From Puniceicoccales bacterium (lineage in GTDB: Bacteria > Verrucomicrobiota > Verrucomicrobiia > Opitutales > LL51), in contig JAIRXD010000068.1 of assembly GCA_031268545.1 (NCBI GenBank), forward strand, positions 1-6,430: a DNA stretch of 6,430 nt, in the 5' to 3' direction. Numbering within the stretch: position 1 is the first letter of the stretch; each line of letters opens with the position of its first letter. A program made the position numbers and the translations under genes. The notes below the pieces were generated by a model, which saw only the letters and a program-made list of their open reading frames with translations, made no database searches and was not told where the DNA came from. Shown here in pieces: positions 1 through 5,356 of the stretch.

Positions 1-2
1 CC

Positions 3-335
3 CAATTCGGTTCGGACCTGGACCAATATACCCAGCAACAACTAGATCGGGGTTCGAGGATAGTGGAATTATTTAAGCAGCCAGCATCGATGCCCCGGAG
101 CATCGGCGAACAAATCCTTATTCTCTGGACCATAAATCACGGCTTCTTCGATGACATCCCACTGAAAAACGTACTCGAAGCCTCGACCCAAATGCTAAAC
201 CATTGCCAAACCACATCGGCAGATGTGCTAGATCTGATCATTTCTAAAAAGGAACTGACCGATGAACTGAACCACCGGCTGGAAAAAGCTATCTCCTCCT
301 GGAAACAGACCATTACCCAGGCCCCATCAAGCTAA
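3..335 (+). CDS. atpA: F1F0 ATP synthase subunit alpha, C-terminal part (5' end outside window)
   Basis: This is the last 110 codons of the F1 alpha subunit, which with beta forms the catalytic hexamer of ATP synthase on the cytoplasmic side of the membrane. The frame is open from the left edge. It begins QFGSDLD, followed by the conserved Q-L-x-R-G-x-R-x-x-E-L-x-K-Q stretch around codons 12-26. Further on come the E-Q-x-x-x-L/I-x-x-x-x-x-G and DDIP motifs and the helical tail typical of AtpA. The C-terminus looks complete and undamaged, ending in TAA at 333-335. The ATP-binding Walker motifs lie upstream, outside the window. A GTG at 63 could open a 90-codon frame, but the family similarity continues upstream of it, so it is internal. 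In most bacteria atpG follows within a few tens of bases. Here an unrelated gene with its own promoter follows instead. Confidence 0.95.
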   Translation, partial: QFGSDLDQYTQQQLDRGSRIVELFKQPASMPRSIGEQILILWTINHGFFDDIPLKNVLEASTQMLNHCQTTSADVLDLIISKKELTDELNHRLEKAISSWKQTITQAPSS

Positions 336-343
336 TTTTATCA

Positions 344-371
344 TTGCGAAAAATTTTTCCATTATTATAAT
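344..371 (+). promoter_or_regulatory. Sigma-70-type promoter for the 139-aa orphan gene
   Basis: A perfect TATAAT lies at 366-371. A partial -35 match, TTGCGA, lies at 344-349 with a 16-bp spacer. The spacer contains the AT palindrome GAAAAATTTTTC (about 349-360). Transcription would be expected to start near 378-380, only 2-4 nt before the ATG at 382, so the mRNA would be leaderless or nearly so. This fits the lack of any Shine-Dalgarno sequence there. The prediction is by eye from the consensus. Confidence 0.5.
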
Positions 372-381
372 TCATTCTGTT

Positions 382-801
382 ATGAGTGTAGGTGGGGCTA
401 ATAATAATAATTTTAATTACAGCAACCTTTCCTGGGGCGATAAGAGACAAATATTGGCTGATGCAAAGGTAGGTAATTGCTTCACTAGGTTATTTCTATC
501 GACAAAACTAGGCGCAGGCCGCAGTGGCCTTAAGGCTGCCATGGGAGCTAGTACAACAATAAATACTGGGGGAAAGCTAAATCAGCGCACAGCATCACGT
601 GCCGAAAATATTATTAATAAACAACTAGCAACAGGTAATAAAGAAGTTCAGAAGGCAATTGTAGATTTAAGAAATACATCCATCGATAGCGGCGAACAAC
701 TTACAGATACGAGTAAATCGAAGTTAAATTTCCTAAGTGATGACACGGTAAATCTTATCGCCCAAAAGTCCGCACAATTGAAAGGCAGAAGACCAATATA
801 A
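382..801 (+). CDS. Hypothetical protein, 139 aa, Asn/Ser/Lys-rich; function unknown
   Basis: I do not recognise this protein. It starts at ATG 382 and ends at TAA 799-801. The first 15 residues are polar and low in complexity, with a run of four Asn encoded by a perfect (AAT)4 tract at 400-411. Next come a short SWGDKRQILADAK segment and a Gly/Ala-rich stretch. The second half is charged and probably helical, rich in Lys, Asn, Gln and Ser, and ends in a basic KGRRPI tail. There is no signal peptide, membrane segment or cysteine pair. It sits 46 bp after atpA where atpG would be expected, but it does not resemble the gamma subunit, whose conserved N- and C-terminal helices are missing. Its reading frame is clean and it has a good -10 box just upstream, which supports a real gene. 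The flexible polar N-terminus could be a secretion leader, but that is speculation. Confidence 0.6.
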   Translation: MSVGGANNNNFNYSNLSWGDKRQILADAKVGNCFTRLFLSTKLGAGRSGLKAAMGASTTINTGGKLNQRTASRAENIINKQLATGNKEVQKAIVDLRNTSIDSGEQLTDTSKSKLNFLSDDTVNLIAQKSAQLKGRRPI

Positions 802-841
802 TTGACAGTGAAATAAACTTACATCACAAATAATGGATAAC

Positions 842-867
842 TTGACGCATTGTAGAAATTATATAAT
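842..867 (+). promoter_or_regulatory. Possible promoter ahead of the foldable element
   Basis: TTGACG at 842-847 and a perfect TATAAT at 862-867 lie just upstream of the foldable 885-1006 segment. The spacer is only 14 bp, shorter than the usual 16-18 bp. The -10 is part of a 10-bp palindrome (858-867), so a TATAAT also exists on the other strand. It is therefore a weak call. Confidence 0.25.
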
Positions 868-884
868 CTCAAAAATATGGATAG

Positions 885-1006
885 CTAGGCACCAAAATCA
901 GCAATACTCAGGGAACATTGACTTATTCCGACACTGGCATCTAGGCCATGGGTCTGTAAACCGATGGGGTAGGGAACAGCCCACGGCTTTGGCCGGTGTA
1001 CCATAG
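885..1006 (+). ncRNA. Candidate structured RNA, family not recognised
   Basis: The segment can fold into a nested structure. A closing stem pairs CTAGGCACC (885-893) with GGTG (995-998), CC (1001-1002) and TAG (1004-1006), with two small bulges. An inner stem pairs GGCC (944-947) with GGCC (991-994). Next, GGG-T-CTGT (950-957) pairs with ACAGCCC (976-982) around one bulged T. A further GGAA/TTCC hairpin (912-915 / 926-929) is possible in the 5' arm. The segment is more GC-rich than its flanks. I found no match to the SRP RNA apical loop, the RNase P core, tmRNA or a riboswitch. The long bulged hairpin loosely recalls 6S RNA, but I cannot support that name. The strand is unproven, and no clear terminator follows on the plus strand. 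Confidence 0.22.
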
Positions 1007-1016
1007 ATATTTATTC

Positions 1017-1148
1017 CTAAAAAAGAAGCAGCTGATTAGCTGACTCATAGGCTGAGTTCTTTGGTTTCTTCGGAGAAACAGGTTTTTTTCCCAAATTTAT
1101 TGGATTTTCCGGATTTATCGAACTATTGTTATTATTAAGACTTTTCAT
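1017..1148 (-). CDS. Doubtful 43-codon Asn/Pro/Lys-rich ORF
   Basis: This ATG-started frame encodes a small hydrophilic peptide with an Asn-rich start (MKSLNNNN) and a Lys/Pro-rich middle. It extends upstream in frame to a TTG at 1202, but that TTG lies immediately next to a TATAAT (minus strand, 1203-1208), which would place it upstream of the transcription start. No Shine-Dalgarno sequence precedes the ATG at 1148. The Asn run close to the start recalls the orphan protein at 382-801, which suggests at most a remnant of a related N-terminus. Low complexity and short length make chance a good explanation. Confidence 0.15.
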   Translation of the reverse strand: MKSLNNNNSSINPENPINLGKKPVSPKKPKNSAYESANQLLLF

Positions 1149-1202
1149 ATCATTTAGGTTGTTATAATTTCCATCAGACCATATCTTACCATGGCCGGTC
1201 AA

Positions 1203-1230
1203 ATTATAACAAACTTTCTAGGCTAAACAA
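1203..1230 (-). promoter_or_regulatory. Possible minus-strand promoter
   Basis: Read on the minus strand, a perfect TATAAT (1203-1208) follows a poor -35 match, TTGTTT (1225-1230), with a 16-bp spacer. Transcription would start near 1196 and run toward the 43-codon ORF and the complement of the foldable element. In an AT-rich intergenic stretch a lone TATAAT is weak evidence. Confidence 0.25.
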
Positions 1231-1265
1231 GCGACTGGTACCCATGGGATCAAAGGTTTGAAGCC

Positions 1266-1356
1266 GGCTCATCAAATTGCCCAAAAAAAATCGACCAAAA
1301 TTCTTTAGACCAACCAGTTAGGGACTGTAAACCCGGGCCTCAAAAAACGATGAGCC
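1266..1356. repeat. Perfect 8-bp inverted repeat with nested GCCC/GGGC pairing
   Basis: GGCTCATC (1266-1273) is the exact reverse complement of GATGAGCC (1349-1356). Inside these arms GCCC (near 1279) can pair with GGGC (near 1336), and CAGT/ACTG (about 1315-1318 / 1324-1327) can form a small hairpin. The roughly 75-nt interior makes this too long for a simple terminator. It could be a structured RNA or a chance pairing. Confidence 0.25.
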
Positions 1357-1522
1357 ATCCATCGAAGCTCTGACGAAAAATAAACCGGAACAAATAATCA
1401 AATCTCACTGGCAATAATAAATAGATCGGAATATAAAAAGTATCCCCCATGGCTTTCCGGACTCGAATCAAACAGTCTCCCAAAACAACTTCCTAAAACT
1501 GCCCATTAGAGTAACGCCCTAG

Positions 1523-1552
1523 AATAGCCACCTAGTAATAATAGCCACCTAG
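1523..1552. repeat. 13-bp direct repeat, two copies
   Basis: AATAGCCACCTAG occurs at 1523-1535 and again at 1540-1552, separated by TAAT, giving a 17-bp period. It lies 39-68 bp beyond the 3' end of the tRNA-Ala gene. The distance and symmetry would fit a tandem duplication or slippage product. It is not long or regular enough to be a CRISPR or an origin iteron array. Confidence 0.6.
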
Positions 1553-1556
1553 GCTA
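1537..1556 (-). terminator. Weak terminator-like hairpin after the tRNA pair
   Basis: On the minus strand, TAGCC-TAGGT-GGCTA (1556 to 1542) can form a 5-bp stem with a 5-nt loop, followed by TTATTA rather than a clean T run. It lies about 35 nt after the tRNA-Ala 3' end, where a terminator for the tRNA transcript would be expected. The stem is short, so the call is tentative. Confidence 0.2.
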
Positions 1557-1590
1557 GCTGGTATTTTATAATAACAGAAATAAAATCAAC

Positions 1591-1666
1591 TGGTGGAGCC
1601 GATCGGGTTCGAACCGACGACCTCCACAATGCCATTGTGGCGCTCTTCCAACTGAGCTACGACCCC
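1591..1666 (-). tRNA. tRNA-Ala (anticodon GGC)
   Basis: This is a complete 76-nt cloverleaf with encoded CCA. The acceptor stem pairs GGGGTCG with CGGCTCC. It includes the G3-U70 wobble that is the alanine identity element, and the discriminator is A. The D arm reads GCTC...GAGC. The anticodon stem CCACA/TGTGG holds loop ATGGCAT, giving anticodon GGC, which reads GCC and GCU. The T arm is GTCGG-TTCGAAC-CCGAT, with the usual GTTCGA core. It lies 4 nt after tRNA-Arg and is probably cotranscribed with it. Confidence 0.96.
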
Positions 1667-1670
1667 ATTG

Positions 1671-1747
1671 TGGCACACCCCGCAGGAGTCGAACCTGCAA
1701 CCTTCTGATCCGTAGTCAGATGCTCTATCCAATTGAGCTAGGGGTGC
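1671..1747 (-). tRNA. tRNA-Arg (anticodon ACG)
   Basis: This is a complete 77-nt cloverleaf with encoded CCA. The acceptor GCACCCC pairs with GGGGTGT, leaving a G1-U72 wobble at the end, and the discriminator is G. The anticodon stem TCTGA/TCAGA holds loop CTACGGA, giving ACG. A34 in this tRNA is normally deaminated to inosine by TadA so that it reads CGU, CGC and CGA. The T arm GCAGG-TTCGACT-CCTGC is perfect. The first 23 nt of the gene overlap the 3' end of the guanylyltransferase reading frame on the same strand. A TATAAA-like box on the minus strand at 1803-1808 could drive the tRNA pair, but it lacks a clear -35. Confidence 0.96.
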
Positions 1748-2645
1748 AACCAGTTCTACCAGGCTGCAACAGCCAACGTTTTTGCAAGGCAAAATTTAAA
1801 ATTTTATACAAACCCAGATATTTTGCACTGCTATACTTCGCCAAAATTTCGAAGCTTCCAACATCTTCCCAGCCAAAATCCCCAACCATCACCGAAAGGG
1901 TTTTCAATTTTTCCAGTATTACCCGATCAAAGGATGCCCCTTTGGAAAGCCCATAGGCACGGTTATCACCGTCGATATATTTTGCCACATCCTCGTATAT
2001 ATTCTGGGCATATAACCGAAATGCCTCTTGGATAAAACCCGTAGTTGATATAACCATCCCGGTATTCCAGAGATATTTATCAGATTGCACATAGCTTTTG
2101 GCGGTCATTCGATCTGGCTTTTCCACAAATCTATCCACGCTGAATATTTTTTTATCTCGGTCCATGGCACTGCCAATTCTGATATAGCCGTACTGGGTGG
2201 ATATATTCCAGGGGGACACACCGATAACGGTCATTTTATTGCCAGCCGAAACAAAAGCCATTGCAGAAACCAATGCATCAACGAAGCTATTCTTCGCATC
2301 TATCACCGAATCCGATGGCATAAATATTATTGGCCTGGAGCCAAATCGATGGTACAAAACCTCATTGGACAGGCAAATGGCAGTGGCGGTATTTTTCACA
2401 AATGGTTCGGCTATTATATTGGCCTTGGGCAACATCGGGATCGCTTTCTGGATATTGGCGCAATTTGATTGACTGGTGGAAACGAATATATTGGCAGCAT
2501 CACCTAGTAAAAGTCCTCGACGAAAGGCCAATTCTATCAACGAAATGCCGCCTATTTTTAGTAAATATTTCGGTCTTTCAGGAGTACTTAACGGCCATAG
2601 GCGTTCACCAACTCCACCGGCTAGAATAACAACGAGCGCATCCAT
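1725..2645 (-). CDS. manC: Mannose-1-phosphate guanylyltransferase, C-terminally short and ending inside tRNA-Arg
   Basis: The enzyme family makes GDP-mannose from mannose-1-phosphate and GTP in the cytoplasm, for glycans and exopolysaccharide. The 306-aa product shows the nucleotidyltransferase signature GGVGERLWPLS (residues 10-20) and RPKYLL. Further on are PSDS in place of the usual PADH (the Asp is kept), FVEKP, YLWNTGM, and WEDVGSF (259-265) with the metal-binding Asp. Catalytic motifs are therefore present. After about residue 271 similarity to the family fades. The usual C-terminal segment of some 65-90 residues, following DVGS in ManC-type proteins, is missing. It is replaced by about 35 unrelated residues, the last of which are encoded by the 5' part of the tRNA-Arg gene. 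The ATG at 2645 is well supported by an extended Shine-Dalgarno and a promoter. The short end may reflect truncation by rearrangement at the tRNA, a frameshift, or a genuine short form. Activity is uncertain. Confidence 0.85.
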   Translation of the reverse strand: MDALVVILAGGVGERLWPLSTPERPKYLLKIGGISLIELAFRRGLLLGDAANIFVSTSQSNCANIQKAIPMLPKANIIAEPFVKNTATAICLSNEVLYHRFGSRPIIFMPSDSVIDAKNSFVDALVSAMAFVSAGNKMTVIGVSPWNISTQYGYIRIGSAMDRDKKIFSVDRFVEKPDRMTAKSYVQSDKYLWNTGMVISTTGFIQEAFRLYAQNIYEDVAKYIDGDNRAYGLSKGASFDRVILEKLKTLSVMVGDFGWEDVGSFEILAKYSSAKYLGLYKILNFALQKRWLLQPGRTGCTPSSIG

Positions 2646-2647
2646 AG

Positions 2648-2655
2648 ATCACCTA
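2648..2655 (-). promoter_or_regulatory. Extended Shine-Dalgarno of manC
   Basis: AGGTGATC on the minus strand matches the extended anti-SD complement (GGTGATC region) and lies 2 nt before the ATG at 2645, with the AGG core 7 nt away. It fixes the manC start and is the clearest ribosome-binding site in the window, where most other starts lack one. Confidence 0.6.
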
Positions 2656-2662
2656 GCCGGGA

Positions 2663-2690
2663 ATTATATCTCTAAAAAATGAACTGGCAG
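2663..2690 (-). promoter_or_regulatory. Sigma-70-type promoter of manC
   Basis: On the minus strand, CTGCCA (2685-2690, a 4/6 match to the -35 consensus) and a perfect TATAAT (2663-2668) are separated by 16 bp. The start of transcription would be near 2656, just upstream of the Shine-Dalgarno, giving a leader of about 10 nt. The promoter lies in the divergent gap shared with the FKBP gene. Confidence 0.5.
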
Positions 2691-2762
2691 TAAAAATATA
2701 AACAAAATTATGTATTTTTTGTTGGACAAATCGATAAAAATACCCAGGTAATTATTGACATA

Positions 2763-3680
2763 ATGAAATTCAAATTAATTTGTTTATCTTTTTTTTGTAT
2801 ATTTGTTTCCCAGCTAATGTCATTTGGGGAAACGTTAAGTGCCACAAATGAGGCCAGTAACCTAACGGTGGTGGATGATAAAAAGGCAGTTAAGCCAGCT
2901 TTATCCGATGCCGAGAAGGATAAATTGATCAGTGCCTATGGTTGGTTTATAGCAAAGCAGCTAGCATTGCAATCTTTAGGATTCACCAGCAAAGAGTTAG
3001 ATACGTTTTATGCCGGCCTGAAGTTGGGTTGCGATGGTGGTGCACCGATGTTGAAAACTTCTGCAGAAATGCAGGCAATGGGAGATTTCCTGAGTGCAAA
3101 AACAGCAGATAATGCGGATGCTGTGGCAAAAAAAACCGAGGAAGAATTCCTTAAAAATAAAAAAGAAGCCGAAGCCTATATAGCTAACATTGATAAGCTA
3201 CCAGGTATATGCAAGACCGAAAGTGGCTTGAGGTACAAGATCATATCGAAAGGCGATGAGAAAACACATCCGGATGATTTTTCCAAAGTAACCATAGAAT
3301 ATGAAGGAAAATTAATCGATGGTACAGTTTTTGATAGTAACAGCACGAGCGATACAAAACCAGAGATAGAGATTAGTTATACCATTAAAGGGTTTAAAGA
3401 GGGGCTCAAACTTATTGGTAAAGGCGGCGAAATAGAATTATATATATTGCCAGAGCTTGGATATATGAATAGCCCAGTGGCTTTAATTCCACTAGGATCT
3501 CTATTGATATTTAAGATAAAATTATTGGATGTTTCTAAATCAATGGAATATTCAGATAACTTAGAAAACATGCTTATGAATTTTATTGAAAACGAAAATA
3601 AGGAAAATGACAATGGAGTAAGTCCATTGGAAAAAGAAAATAAGGAAATTGTTCAGGATACAAAAAGTAACCTAGAGTAA
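2763..3680 (+). CDS. Exported FKBP-type peptidyl-prolyl cis-trans isomerase (FklB/Mip-like)
   Basis: The protein catalyses cis-trans isomerisation at proline bonds and probably acts in the periplasm or at the envelope. It has 305 aa. Residues 1-22 or so are a signal peptide: a basic start (MKFK), a hydrophobic core, then a polar region. Residues about 47-145 are an FKBP_N-type helical domain (AYGWFIAKQ...LGFTSKELDTFYAGL) used for dimerisation in the Mip/FklB family. Residues about 155-258 are the FKBP catalytic domain, with Y180, F190-D191 (DGTVFDSN), Y234 and F250. The usual active-site Trp in the V-I-x-G-W motif is replaced by Phe (F211), a substitution that may alter activity. Residues 260-305 form an acidic, Asn/Glu/Lys-rich tail that FklB proteins normally lack. 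No strong Shine-Dalgarno precedes ATG 2763. A weak TTGGAC (2722-2727) with GGTAAT (2747-2752) might be the promoter. The 3' end overlaps convergent rsmA by 9 bp. Confidence 0.88.
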   Translation: MKFKLICLSFFCIFVSQLMSFGETLSATNEASNLTVVDDKKAVKPALSDAEKDKLISAYGWFIAKQLALQSLGFTSKELDTFYAGLKLGCDGGAPMLKTSAEMQAMGDFLSAKTADNADAVAKKTEEEFLKNKKEAEAYIANIDKLPGICKTESGLRYKIISKGDEKTHPDDFSKVTIEYEGKLIDGTVFDSNSTSDTKPEIEISYTIKGFKEGLKLIGKGGEIELYILPELGYMNSPVALIPLGSLLIFKIKLLDVSKSMEYSDNLENMLMNFIENENKENDNGVSPLEKENKEIVQDTKSNLE

Positions 3681-4502
3681 TTTCAGTTTACAATCAAGGT
3701 CTTGCCAGATCGTAATGCCTAGGTTTTCCGGTCTGGCTGCTTTGTCTGCTCCAAATACTGGGAGAATTTTTTCAAAAAATTGTTGATCCATGAAAGGGTA
3801 GGATTTCATCACATTATAGATTTGTTTTCTTCTGTAATTAAACAGATATCTGATCAAGGCTTTGGTTTTTTGATGAAACACATAGGGGCATTCTTTTTTT
3901 CGCAAAACCAGCAATGCCGAAGCTATTTTTGGCTCTGGATAAAAGCATTTCCCAGATACCTGGTGGACGCATTCAACCCGATATGCCGAATTTAGGAATA
4001 TGGATATCGCACCAAAATTTTTACAACCATGCGACGATGTAAATCTCCTAACTGTTTCCAGCTGAAGCATTAACACCATCATTTCCGGTAATACTTCGCG
4101 TTCCAAAATGCCGTCGAGCCATGGGGTCGAAATTGCATAGGGGAGGTTGGAAACGATTTTATAGGATAGAACATCTTCGGGCAACCCAGCTACCGGGAAT
4201 TCCAATGCATCGCCATGGATTAAGAAAAATGATTTATTGTTCGAAAATTTTCCACTCAGAAATGAATATAGTGCCCTATCATATTCCACGGCAAAGACTT
4301 TTGCTCCAGCACCCACCAGGCCAATGGTTAATGCACCGAGGCCCGGACCAATTTCTACCACACTATCATCGGTTCGAATCTCGGCAAGCTCGACGGATCT
4401 TTTCACAATATTCGGATCTATCAAAAAATTTTGCCCTAGCCTTCTATTCGGAGCACAACCAAGATCTTTTAAAGCAGATAGGGTGGACCTGATGCCAATC
4501 AT
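3672..4502 (-). CDS. rsmA: 16S rRNA (adenine1518-N6/adenine1519-N6)-dimethyltransferase
   Basis: RsmA (KsgA) uses S-adenosylmethionine to dimethylate two adjacent adenines in the 3' hairpin of 16S rRNA during late 30S assembly. The 276-aa product has normal family length. Visible motifs are GQNFLID (23-29), the SAM-binding motif VVEIGPGLGALT (48-59), the acidic E73 after strand 2, GDAL (97-100), the catalytic NLPY (119-122), and FYPEPKIASA (187-196). The C-terminal NYRRKQIYN (222-230) and RPENLGI (257-263) are also typical. The FxPxPKVxSA motif carries Ala where many members have Asp. ATG 4502 follows the surE stop directly with no spacer, so translation is probably coupled to surE. The only purine-rich site upstream (AAGAGG in the surE end) is about 16 nt away. 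The gene is complete and probably functional. Confidence 0.96.
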   Translation of the reverse strand: MIGIRSTLSALKDLGCAPNRRLGQNFLIDPNIVKRSVELAEIRTDDSVVEIGPGLGALTIGLVGAGAKVFAVEYDRALYSFLSGKFSNNKSFFLIHGDALEFPVAGLPEDVLSYKIVSNLPYAISTPWLDGILEREVLPEMMVLMLQLETVRRFTSSHGCKNFGAISIFLNSAYRVECVHQVSGKCFYPEPKIASALLVLRKKECPYVFHQKTKALIRYLFNYRRKQIYNVMKSYPFMDQQFFEKILPVFGADKAARPENLGITIWQDLDCKLKLL

Positions 4503-5297
4503 TTAAAATGCACACAACCTCTTAAGGTCTATGAGAGAGTCACTTATGTTACCCTTAGCCAAACAGGATATGTCGCTGCCCTCGGCAGAATTTGAACCAT
4601 CGAAATCGTCGGCAGGCAATTTAAAAATGAATTTATCGCCGGCAGGCTCATATAAAGAGCCATATACCTTAAAATCAGAATTTTTATTGAGGGTTATATC
4701 GGACAGTCGGGTCTTCTCGACCGAAGCGGAAGACCTTACCGGGCAGGGGAAATTTATACTGTGCAATTCAACCACTTCCTTACCAACGAGTTTCATTGCA
4801 ATTTCAACGGCTATGTCCGCAGAAATTTTTATGGATTTCATAAGTTCATCATGACTGAGGTAATCAATTCTATGTTGAAGGTAACGCTCATTCTGATCCG
4901 GAAGCCCTTGGGACAGAGCCATAGATGTAATACCCCAGCAAAACCCCTCTATGGCTCCACCGACAGTTCCGGAGCTAAGTATAATTGGAATGGTTATATT
5001 TAGGCCCCAGTTGATGCCAGAAACAACTAAATTTGGTTTATCGGGCAAAAGATTCCCCAGTGCCAGATTCACACAATCACTAGGCGTACCACCTATAGCC
5101 CATGCGCGGCAACCACTTAGATCAATTTCATCACAGGAAAGATCTTTTCTTAAACCGATGGAACGACCAACGCCACTCTGTTCCTCCCGAGGAGCAGCGA
5201 CAAAAACATCCCAATCATTAGAAACAAAACTACAAACCAACGCCCTCAATGCTGCAGAATTGATTCCATCATCGTTAGTAATCAACACACTAGCCAC
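4503..5297 (-). CDS. surE: 5'/3'-nucleotidase SurE
   Basis: SurE is a metal-dependent phosphatase that dephosphorylates nucleoside 5'- and 3'-monophosphates, and in some bacteria short polyphosphates. From the GTG at 5297 the product has 264 aa. It shows LITNDDG with metal-binding D9/D10, APREEQSGVGRS with ligand S41, GGTPSDCVNLAL (69-80), VSGINWGLN with ligand N96, and SSGTVGGAIEG (108-118). The open frame extends to a TTG at 5348, but the extra 17 residues are hydrophobic and not part of the family, which normally begins just before the first strand. Alternative starts are GTG 5288, which has GGAG 8 nt upstream but would clip the first strand, and the TTG at 5348. The gene lies close behind marC (stop at 5357) and abuts rsmA, suggesting one transcript. 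The C-terminal third diverges but keeps family length. Confidence 0.93.
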   Translation of the reverse strand: MASVLITNDDGINSAALRALVCSFVSNDWDVFVAAPREEQSGVGRSIGLRKDLSCDEIDLSGCRAWAIGGTPSDCVNLALGNLLPDKPNLVVSGINWGLNITIPIILSSGTVGGAIEGFCWGITSMALSQGLPDQNERYLQHRIDYLSHDELMKSIKISADIAVEIAMKLVGKEVVELHSINFPCPVRSSASVEKTRLSDITLNKNSDFKVYGSLYEPAGDKFIFKLPADDFDGSNSAEGSDISCLAKGNISDSLIDLKRLCAF

Positions 5298-5356
5298 TCT
5301 CCGAATGGTATATATCACTGGCTGAATTGCAATAAAAAACGCGGCCAAAACAAAAA

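Larger units (their letters stand above)
802..1590. other. Gene-poor stretch (about 790 bp) between the orphan gene and the tRNA pair
   Basis: No frame in this stretch gives a protein I would defend. It contains a foldable element at 885-1006, scattered -10-like boxes, an inverted repeat (1266-1273 / 1349-1356), a 13-bp direct repeat (1523-1535 / 1540-1552) and a doubtful 43-codon ORF on the minus strand. The 9-mer CTGTAAACC occurs twice (954-962 and 1325-1333) and AGGGAACA occurs twice (910-917 and 971-978). The stretch could be decayed coding sequence, a rearrangement scar, or host to small RNAs. Nothing decides between these. Confidence 0.5.

Noticed and set aside
349..360. GAAAAATTTTTC palindrome as an atp terminator
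   Set aside because: It is an A/T-only type palindrome with no loop and no GC stem; it more likely belongs to the promoter spacer of the next gene.
971..985. GGGAACAGCCC resemblance to the SRP RNA apical loop (GGAAGGAAGCAGCC)
   Set aside because: The match is only partial and the surrounding asymmetric loop pattern of 4.5S/SRP RNA is missing.
1455..1475. GAGTCCGGAAAGCC (minus strand) as an RNase P core motif
   Set aside because: The order of elements differs from the conserved GAGGAAAGTCCGGGC core, and no partner regions were found.
1523..1552. Direct repeat as a CRISPR array
   Set aside because: There are only two 13-bp units with a 4-nt spacer, far from CRISPR repeat and spacer sizes, and no cas genes.
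1632..1674. 10-bp repeat CCATTGTGGC across the tRNA-Ala anticodon arm and the tRNA-Arg 3' end
   Set aside because: Both copies fall in positions dictated by tRNA structure and the CCA end; chance is sufficient.
1586..1792. 68-codon minus-strand frame across both tRNAs
   Set aside because: It is the conceptual translation of the two tRNA genes; the cloverleaf structures explain the sequence fully.
1720..2682. Several plus-strand frames of 68-127 codons opposite the guanylyltransferase
   Set aside because: They lie antisense to a gene with clear catalytic motifs, show no family features, and overlap one another in different frames.
3377..3613. 78-codon minus-strand frame opposite the FKBP gene
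   Set aside because: It is antisense to the FKBP catalytic domain and of biased composition.
3780..5325. Plus-strand frames opposite rsmA and surE
   Set aside because: They are antisense shadows of two well-recognised genes, with no motifs of their own.
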